DNA of 8,060 bases, from positions 1-8,060 of the forward strand of contig DATLEZ010000050.1 in NCBI GenBank assembly GCA_035525055.1. Direction: 5' to 3'. Below the pieces are notes generated by a model. The model was not told the DNA's origin and did no database searches. It saw only the letters and a program-made list of their open reading frames with translations. The translations under genes were made by a program, and so were the position numbers. The DNA is from DATEEG01 sp035525055. Its GTDB lineage: Bacteria > Actinomycetota > Acidimicrobiia > Spongiisociales > ZC4RG35. Positions 1 to 4,752 of this stretch are shown in pieces (position 1 is the stretch's first letter; each line of letters starts with the position of its first letter).

Positions 1-1146
1 TCCCTCAAAGATGTCGTGGCCCACGACAAGGCGGGGGAGCGGATTCTCGAATCCCTCGTTCACTCCGCCGAGCAGCGCCTGGAGGAAGAGGGCATCCGCG
101 GCGAGATCTACCTTTTCAAGAACAACACCGACTCCGCCGGCAATTCCTACGGCTGTCACGAGAACTACCTCGTCAGCCGGCACAAGGACTTCCACAAGAC
201 CGTCGACGTCCTGATTCCCTTCCTCGTCACTCGCCAGATCTTCCTCGGGGCCGGGAAACTGCTCCAGACCCCTCGCGGCACCACCTACTCGATGGCCCAG
301 AGGGCCGAACACATCTGGGAAGGCGTTTCCTCAGCAACCACGAGGAGCCGGCCCATCATCAACACTCGGGACGAGCCCCATGCCGATGCCGAGAGGTACC
401 GGCGCCTCCATGTGATCGCCGGCGACTCCAACATGAGCGAGTACGCCACCAGCGTCAAGGTTGGCACCGTCGTCGCTCTCCTCCAGATGATCGAGCGTGA
501 CGTCGTTTTCCGTGACCTATCCCTTGAGAACCCGATCAGAGCGATCAGGGAAATCGCCCACGACCTCACTTGCCGACGCAAGGTGCGTCTGGCCAATGGT
601 CGGGAACTCTCGGCCCTCGACATTCAGTGGGAGTACTTCGACAGGGTGGTCCGATTCTCCCGGAACCCGGGGTTCCCGACCGAAGTGCAGGGTGCGATCG
701 ACCGGTGGGAGCACCTGCTGACCGGACTCGAAAAGGACCCTATGTCGCTCGACCGCGAGGTCGACTGGGTGATCAAGTACCGCCTGCTGGAGCGATACCG
801 GGAACAACGCTCGCTTCCCCTTTCGCATCCCCGCCTGGCGATGCTCGATCTGTCCTATCACGACGTCGACCGGACCAGGGGCATCTACAACCTCCTCCTT
901 CGACAGGGAATGGTCGATCGAGTGGTGAGCGACGCCGACATCGCCCAGGCCATGGTTCTTGCTCCGCAGACGACGAGAGCGCGCCTAAGAGGCGAATTCA
1001 TCAAAGCCGCCAAGGCGAAGCGCCGGGACTTCACCGTCGACTGGGTCCATCTCAAGCTGAACGATCAGGCCCAGCGCACCGTTCTCTGCAAAGATCCGTT
1101 TAAGGCATACGACGACCGGGTGGACCGCCTGATTGAATCCTTGTAG
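1..1146 (+). CDS. pafA: Pup--protein ligase PafA (5' partial)
   Basis: PafA is the cytoplasmic ligase that uses ATP to join the C-terminal glutamate of the small protein Pup to substrate lysines, marking them for the actinobacterial proteasome. The frame is open from base 1 and gives 381 residues, against about 450 in the mycobacterial protein, so roughly 70 N-terminal residues lie upstream. Those should include the early Mg/ATP-binding glutamate and the catalytic aspartate, which therefore cannot be checked here. Visible motifs are KNNTDSAGNSYGCHENYL (visible residues about 40-57), RPIINTRDEPHAD (about 117-129), GDSNMSE, and VHLKLNDQAQRTVLCKDPF near the C-terminus (about 349-367). These are nearly identical to M. 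tuberculosis PafA as I recall it. The paralogue Dop (depupylase) is the main alternative, but the C-terminal motif and the pafBC neighbours favour PafA. An in-frame GTG at 16 is not the start, because conserved sequence continues upstream of it. The stop lies 2 bases before pafB, so the two are probably one operon. Confidence 0.96.
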   Translation, partial: SLKDVVAHDKAGERILESLVHSAEQRLEEEGIRGEIYLFKNNTDSAGNSYGCHENYLVSRHKDFHKTVDVLIPFLVTRQIFLGAGKLLQTPRGTTYSMAQRAEHIWEGVSSATTRSRPIINTRDEPHADAERYRRLHVIAGDSNMSEYATSVKVGTVVALLQMIERDVVFRDLSLENPIRAIREIAHDLTCRRKVRLANGRELSALDIQWEYFDRVVRFSRNPGFPTEVQGAIDRWEHLLTGLEKDPMSLDREVDWVIKYRLLERYREQRSLPLSHPRLAMLDLSYHDVDRTRGIYNLLLRQGMVDRVVSDADIAQAMVLAPQTTRARLRGEFIKAAKAKRRDFTVDWVHLKLNDQAQRTVLCKDPFKAYDDRVDRLIESL

Positions 1147-1148
1147 CG

Positions 1149-2069
1149 ATGAGAAACGTTCTCGAGCGGCTCATCAACTTGTTGGTCATGCTGCTGACCT
1201 CCTCTCGACCGGTTCCGGCCGAGACGATCCGTCGGACGATCCCCGGCTATTCGGCTGACTCCGACGACGCGTTCCATCGCATGTTCGAGCGCGACAAGGA
1301 CCTGCTTCGTGGGATCGGGATACCGATCGAGTTGCGACCGACCGACGGCTGGGAGGTAGAACACGGATACGTGGTCGATCCAAGCAAATACCGGCTGGCT
1401 GATCCCGGCCTCACCGACGAGGAACGGGCCGCACTCTTCCAGGCGGCGCAAACAGTCACCCTTGGCGGTGAGCCGGCCGCCCCCGGAGCGATCCTCAAAT
1501 TGGGAGGAGCGCGTCTGGCCGGAGCGGTGGAGCCACTGGCGGCTGATCTCGGGGAGGCGGCCGAGACACTCGGCGATCTCTTTCAAGCGGTATCGGAACG
1601 GAGGCGAGTCCGGTTCAAGTACAAGGAAGGAGAACGGCGGGTGGCGCCGTACGGGATCGGTCATCGCCGCGGTCACTGGTATCTCGTGGGCGGCACGAAG
1701 AGTGGTGAGAGGATGTACCGCGTCGATCGGATGGAGTCGATTCGCGTCCAAGACGAAGCCAACGCCTTCGAGCGCCCCGCCGGCTTCAAGGTCAAGGCAT
1801 CACTTGAATCGATGCCGTGGGAAGCCGGGAGTGATGATGCAGTTCCGGCGCTGATTCGATTCAGCGCCGAGATTGCGTGGTGGGCGGCCAAGCAACTCGG
1901 GGCCGGGACGGCGCGCCCAACGGACGACGGTGGCCTGGAAGTGACGGTGCCGGTAGCCAACCGGGAAGCTTTCATCGGGTGGGTGCTCTCTTTTGGCGAA
2001 GGAGCAGAAGTGGTGCAACCCGAAGAGCTAAGACGAGCGGTCATAACGCGGGTGAAGGGAATCGCGTGA
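1149..2069 (+). CDS. pafB: WYL-domain transcriptional regulator PafB
   Basis: This 306-residue protein has an N-terminal winged-helix region (about residues 1-65), a central WYL domain with the motif W177-Y178-L179, and a C-terminal WCX-like extension (about 225-306). In mycobacteria PafB and PafC act together as PafBC, which activates a LexA-independent DNA damage response; the WYL domains are thought to sense single-stranded nucleic acid. The same role here is inferred from domain order and gene position. The ATG is 2 bases after the pafA stop with no strong Shine-Dalgarno sequence, so translation is probably coupled to pafA. The basic and aromatic WYL ligand-pocket region (YRVDRMESI) is present. 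Unlike the tight pafB-pafC junctions I would expect, 109 bases with a large inverted repeat separate it from pafC. Confidence 0.93.
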   Translation: MRNVLERLINLLVMLLTSSRPVPAETIRRTIPGYSADSDDAFHRMFERDKDLLRGIGIPIELRPTDGWEVEHGYVVDPSKYRLADPGLTDEERAALFQAAQTVTLGGEPAAPGAILKLGGARLAGAVEPLAADLGEAAETLGDLFQAVSERRRVRFKYKEGERRVAPYGIGHRRGHWYLVGGTKSGERMYRVDRMESIRVQDEANAFERPAGFKVKASLESMPWEAGSDDAVPALIRFSAEIAWWAAKQLGAGTARPTDDGGLEVTVPVANREAFIGWVLSFGEGAEVVQPEELRRAVITRVKGIA

Positions 2070-2075
2070 TCGGAG

Positions 2076-2169
2076 CGTTTTACGTCCTACGTTCTACGTT
2101 TTACGTCGAACCCGCGTCATACGTCTGTGAGGGTTCCGACATAGAACGTAAAACGTACAACGTAGAACG
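2076..2169. repeat. Inverted repeat built of 7-bp ACGT-containing units
   Basis: Two arms, 2076-2113 and 2131-2169, are reverse complements with 6 mismatches and one extra base, around a 17-base spacer. Each arm is itself a tandem repeat. ACGT starts at 2082, 2089, 2096 and 2103 in the left arm, and at 2146, 2153 and 2160 in the right arm with a degenerate fourth copy (ACGG) at 2167, so the period is exactly 7 bp. The left-arm unit is about TACGTYY. The element fills almost the whole pafB-pafC gap. It could form a long hairpin in the mRNA or a cruciform in DNA. It resembles dispersed low-complexity intergenic repeats of the ACGTTYT type that I recall from other bacterial genomes. Its function is unknown. 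Confidence 0.85.
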
Positions 2170-2178
2170 GGTCCTCCC

Positions 2179-3108
2179 GTGACCTCTCGTACTGCTTCTC
2201 GGCTTTCTCGGATCCTGGCGATGCTTCCCTGGGTGATTGCCCATCCCGGGGCCAAGGTGGACGAAGTGTGTGAACGCTTCGGATACACCAGGGCGCAACT
2301 GGCCGAGGATCTCGCCATCGTGTTCGTTTGTGGCCTGCCCGGATATGGCCCCGGCGACCTTATGGTTGCCGAGATCGATGACGACGAGGTCTTCGTCGAC
2401 ACCGCCGATTACTTCGCCAACGCTCCTCGCCTCGCTCCCGCCGAAGCACTGGCGTTGCTCGCATCAGGGATCGCAGTGGTGGGTTCGGGCCAGGCCAGTG
2501 CCGCCCTTGCCTCTGCAGTCGAGAAACTGAGCCGGGCACTGCTACCTGAAGGAACCGGTGTCATCGACGTCGACCTTGCCGGCGAACCAGAGTTGGTTGC
2601 GATTCTGCGAGAGGCAGCAGCGACCAACTCCGTGGTCGAGATCACCTATACGTCGTTGAGCCGTGACCAGACCACTGTGCGCGAGGTCGAACCGTGGTCG
2701 GTGTTTTCGTCGATGGGAAACTGGTACCTCTCAGGTCATTGCCGGATGGCCGGCGCCGAGCGGAGCTTCCGGGTGGACCGGATCCGCAGAGCCGAAACTA
2801 CCGGCGACCAGTTCGAGCCACCGAAGGCCTTGCCGCCTCGCGCGATCCGCTACACCCCGTCGGTCGAAGACGTCAGATGTCGCATTGCTTTGACCCCGGC
2901 GGCGATGTGGGTGCTCGACTATTACCCGGTCGACATCGTGTCAGAAGGACCCCAAGAAATCGTTGTCGAGTTCAGTGCTGGCGACCCTCTGGTGGCCGCT
3001 CGTTTGCTCCTCCGACTTGGACCGCAAGGCCGCCTGATCGACGGCCCCGAAGTGGCCGATGCGCTGGCGTCCCTGAGACGTCGAATCCTGAGCGTCTACA
3101 GGGACTAA
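2179..3108 (+). CDS. pafC: WYL-domain transcriptional regulator PafC
   Basis: This 309-residue partner of PafB has an N-terminal helix-turn-helix region (about residues 1-50), then the characteristic CGLPGYGPGDL motif (about 51-61), a WYL domain with W182-Y183-L184, and a C-terminal WCX-like region ending RRRILSVYRD. The CGLPGYGPGDL segment matches mycobacterial PafC and separates it from generic WYL regulators. In mycobacteria PafB and PafC form a heterodimeric activator of DNA-repair genes, and I infer the same here. The GTG start at 2179 was chosen because the sequence from MTSRTASRLSRIL onward aligns with the family N-terminus and the bases upstream belong to the inverted repeat. No clear Shine-Dalgarno sequence precedes it. 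The right arm of the repeat ends only 9 bases before the start, so a folded hairpin could limit ribosome access and set the PafB:PafC ratio. Confidence 0.92.
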   Translation: MTSRTASRLSRILAMLPWVIAHPGAKVDEVCERFGYTRAQLAEDLAIVFVCGLPGYGPGDLMVAEIDDDEVFVDTADYFANAPRLAPAEALALLASGIAVVGSGQASAALASAVEKLSRALLPEGTGVIDVDLAGEPELVAILREAAATNSVVEITYTSLSRDQTTVREVEPWSVFSSMGNWYLSGHCRMAGAERSFRVDRIRRAETTGDQFEPPKALPPRAIRYTPSVEDVRCRIALTPAAMWVLDYYPVDIVSEGPQEIVVEFSAGDPLVAARLLLRLGPQGRLIDGPEVADALASLRRRILSVYRD

Positions 3109-3116
3109 TCACGTTG

Positions 3117-3151
3117 GGCCAATTGGCCTGGCCTTCTCAAGTTTGGCCTGG
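3117..3151. promoter_or_regulatory. Palindrome GGCCAATTGGCC plus direct repeat TTGGCCTGG
   Basis: The gap between pafC and the zinc-ribbon gene contains a perfect 12-bp palindrome (3117-3128). It also has two exact copies of TTGGCCTGG (3123-3131 and 3143-3151) whose starts are 20 bp apart, about two helical turns. This arrangement is compatible with an operator, but no regulator can be named and chance cannot be excluded. I see no convincing promoter hexamers. Confidence 0.35.
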
Positions 3152-3152
3152 G

Positions 3153-3191
3153 CTCCGCCGATACCTGCACCAAGAAGGTTGAAAGGCGGAG
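3153..3191 (+). promoter_or_regulatory. Possible hairpin covering the ribosome binding site of the zinc-ribbon gene
   Basis: CTCCGCC (3153-3159) can pair with GGCGGAG (3185-3191), and ACCT (3163-3166) can pair with AGGT (3176-3179) inside it. The right arm contains GGAG, 10 bases before the ATG at 3202, which is the best Shine-Dalgarno candidate for that gene. Folding would hide the site, so translation could be regulated. This is read by eye only, with no folding energy calculated. Confidence 0.35.
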
Positions 3192-3201
3192 ACGACCAGA
3201 A

Positions 3202-3492
3202 ATGACCACCATCAAGACAACGTGCAGCTGGTGCGGAGATGTTCAATTGACTCCCGCCGACCTGGCTCTCGAGTTGACGCCCAGCCAGGATGAGGGGAAC
3301 TACCGGTTCGTTTGCCCCACTTGTGCGACGGTCCAGCGTCGGCCGGCCAACGCCCGGGTGGTCAGCGTTCTCCTCGCCACCGGAGTCAACTACGAAGTCA
3401 TCAACCCCGATCCGATCACCGAAGACGAGATAGCCGCCTTCGCTCGAGCTATTGCCGCCGAGCCCGATCCGTTCAGATTGCTCGCCGGCTAA
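3202..3492 (+). CDS. Small zinc-ribbon-like protein of unknown function
   Basis: This 96-residue protein has two CxxC pairs, C8-S-W-C11 and C38-P-T-C41, 26 residues apart. That spacing is typical of a zinc ribbon that holds one Zn(II) through four cysteines. The C-terminal half (from about residue 49) has no cysteines, is acidic and looks like a short alpha/beta extension (SVLLATGVNYEVI, then a helix EDEIAAFARAIA). There is no signal peptide or membrane segment, so it should be cytoplasmic. The ATG at 3202 has GGAG 10 bases upstream. It sits between pafC and the tat genes, a position with no counterpart in the M. tuberculosis cluster as I recall it. I recall short actinobacterial proteins of similar form but cannot assign a function. 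A role in binding nucleic acid or a protein partner is only a possibility. Confidence 0.8.
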   Translation: MTTIKTTCSWCGDVQLTPADLALELTPSQDEGNYRFVCPTCATVQRRPANARVVSVLLATGVNYEVINPDPITEDEIAAFARAIAAEPDPFRLLAG

Positions 3493-3495
3493 GAA

Positions 3496-3552
3496 GCACC
3501 CCGCCGGGAGAAGGTCAGGCCGTTCCGAGCCACCCTTCACCCGCCGGGGTGC
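3496..3552 (+). promoter_or_regulatory. Strong hairpin upstream of the tat genes
   Basis: GCACCCCGCCGGG (3496-3508) is the reverse complement of 3540-3552 with one mismatch. Inside it GAAGG (3510-3514) pairs with CCTTC (3534-3538), and GGC (3518-3520) with GCC (3529-3531), leaving an 8-base loop. The GC-rich stem starts 3 bases after the zinc-ribbon stop and ends 19 bases before the first ATG of the Tat gene. No T-run follows, so it is not a classical intrinsic terminator. It may partly terminate, stabilise one side of a processed mRNA, or control translation of the tat block. Confidence 0.65.
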
Positions 3553-3571
3553 CTTCGCGTCCAGACCTACC

Positions 3572-4042
3572 ATGGGCCGCATGGTTCAAGGCGGCGAATG
3601 GATTGTGATCGTCCTGGTGGCACTTGTGGTCTTCGGGCCCGAACGCCTGCCGGAGTTGTCCCGCAAGGTCGGAGGCTGGGCCCGTGAGCTCCGCACGGCC
3701 GCCCGGGAGATGAGGGAGGGGCTCGAGGCTGAGGTCTCAGAGGTGCAGAAGGCCAAGGCCGACCTGACCGATCCGGTCAAGGAGGTTCGCCAGGCAGTTC
3801 GCGATACCGCCCGTCTCGCCTCCGAGACCAATCCCACCCGGCTCGACTGGAAAGGCCCCAAGCCGCTGAGTGGCCCGACCCCGGCGGAGGCGCTCGCCGA
3901 TCTCGACCGTATCGAAGCGGGAGAAGCTCTGATTGAGGAGCCGGCGGTACCGATCGATGAATCACTCGGCGCAGACCAGCCCGAGCCGGAAGCCGAGCCA
4001 CCGACGGAACCTTCCTCGGACTCGAGCGAAGAACCGACTTGA
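3572..4042 (+). CDS. tatB: Twin-arginine translocase TatA/TatB family subunit, TatB-like
   Basis: This 156-residue protein is a membrane component of the Tat pathway, which exports folded proteins carrying twin-arginine signal peptides. It has one N-terminal membrane helix (about residues 9-22, GEWIVIVLVALVVFGP), the FGP hinge, then an amphipathic helix starting ERLPELSRKVGGW, a charged coiled-coil-like stretch (about 40-80), and a Pro/Glu/Ser-rich acidic tail. Glu9 at the membrane entry and the GPERLP motif resemble TatB more than TatA, which usually has FG(A/S/T)KKLP. The length also fits TatB; mycobacterial TatA is about 83 residues. The ATG at 3572 is used; ATG 3581 is equally possible and shortens it by three residues. 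Neither has a good Shine-Dalgarno sequence. Its stop overlaps the start of tatC. Databases may label it TatA/TatE family. Confidence 0.85.
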   Translation: MGRMVQGGEWIVIVLVALVVFGPERLPELSRKVGGWARELRTAAREMREGLEAEVSEVQKAKADLTDPVKEVRQAVRDTARLASETNPTRLDWKGPKPLSGPTPAEALADLDRIEAGEALIEEPAVPIDESLGADQPEPEAEPPTEPSSDSSEEPT

Positions 4043-4752
4043 GCGAAGACAAGCCCCAGCCCATCCTGGCCCATCTCGACGAACTGCGGAAGCGGATCAT
4101 CCGCGTTGGGATCGCCCTCGTCGTCACTTCGATCATCGGCCTGGTCTTTGCAAACCCGCTCACCAACATCCTGGAGGAGCCGTACCGCCAGGCCGCGCCA
4201 GATAACACGTTCCAGGCACTCGAGGCAGGGGAAGAGTTTGGGGTCTTGATGCGGGTCGCCTTCTTCGGGGGCGTGATTCTCGCCAGCCCCGTGATCTTGT
4301 ATCAGATCTGGGCTTTCATCAGTCCCGCCCTGAACAAGCGGGAACGAAGGTGGGTGATCCCCCTAGTGACGTCATTCGTCGTGCTATTCGTCGGAGGGGT
4401 GCTGTTCGGGTACTGGCTGCTTCCGAGGGCGCTCGAGGTTCTCCTGAACATTTTCCCAGATGTCGAGAACAACCTCCGCATTGGCCCTTATTACTCCTTT
4501 GTGCTCCGCTTGCTCTTGGCTTTCGGCATCGTCTTTCAATTTCCAGTGTTTCTCTACGCCACCGCGGCTGTTGGAGCGGTCAACAGCCGTCAACTCGCGA
4601 GCGGGCGGCGTTGGGCTGTCCTGATCATCACGATCGCGGCAGCCGCCATCACTCCGACCGGGGACCCGATCACGTTGGCAGCCCTGGCGGTGCCGCTCTA
4701 TCTGATGTACGAAGCAACCCTCTGGGTGATCAAATTGACCCTACGCCGCTGA
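4039..4752 (+). CDS. tatC: Sec-independent protein translocase TatC
   Basis: TatC is the multispanning membrane core of the Tat translocase and binds twin-arginine signal peptides together with TatB. The 237-residue sequence shows six hydrophobic segments and the family signatures HLDELRKRI (residues 12-20), YQIWAFISPAL (about 88-98) followed by KRERR, and ITPTGDP (204-210). Residues matching functional positions of E. coli TatC are present: E15, E102 (E. coli E103) and D209 (E. coli D211). At the E. coli E170 position this protein has Gln (Q167, in FGIVFQFPV). The start is a TTG in the sequence TTGA, so the start overlaps the stop of the preceding Tat gene by 4 bases. That implies translational coupling and explains the lack of a ribosome binding site. 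The start is fixed by the position of the HLDEL signature 12 residues in. Confidence 0.95.
   Translation: MSEDKPQPILAHLDELRKRIIRVGIALVVTSIIGLVFANPLTNILEEPYRQAAPDNTFQALEAGEEFGVLMRVAFFGGVILASPVILYQIWAFISPALNKRERRWVIPLVTSFVVLFVGGVLFGYWLLPRALEVLLNIFPDVENNLRIGPYYSFVLRLLLAFGIVFQFPVFLYATAAVGAVNSRQLASGRRWAVLIITIAAAAITPTGDPITLAALAVPLYLMYEATLWVIKLTLRR

Noticed and set aside
1065..1751. Open frame of 228 codons on the minus strand across the pafA-pafB junction
   Set aside because: It is antisense to two recognisable genes and its translation shows no domain or motif.
3452..3571. Upstream extension of the TatB-like gene to an ATG inside the zinc-ribbon gene
   Set aside because: It would add 40 residues encoded by the zinc-ribbon gene end and the hairpin, and would place a charged stretch before the N-terminal membrane helix, unlike any Tat subunit I know.
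4350..4751. Open frame running upstream of helY across most of tatC, which would give a 995-residue protein
   Set aside because: The added 134 residues lie inside tatC, which has strong family motifs in its own frame, and they show no similarity to the HelY N-terminus. The ATG at 4752 fits the family start and the TGATG overlap.
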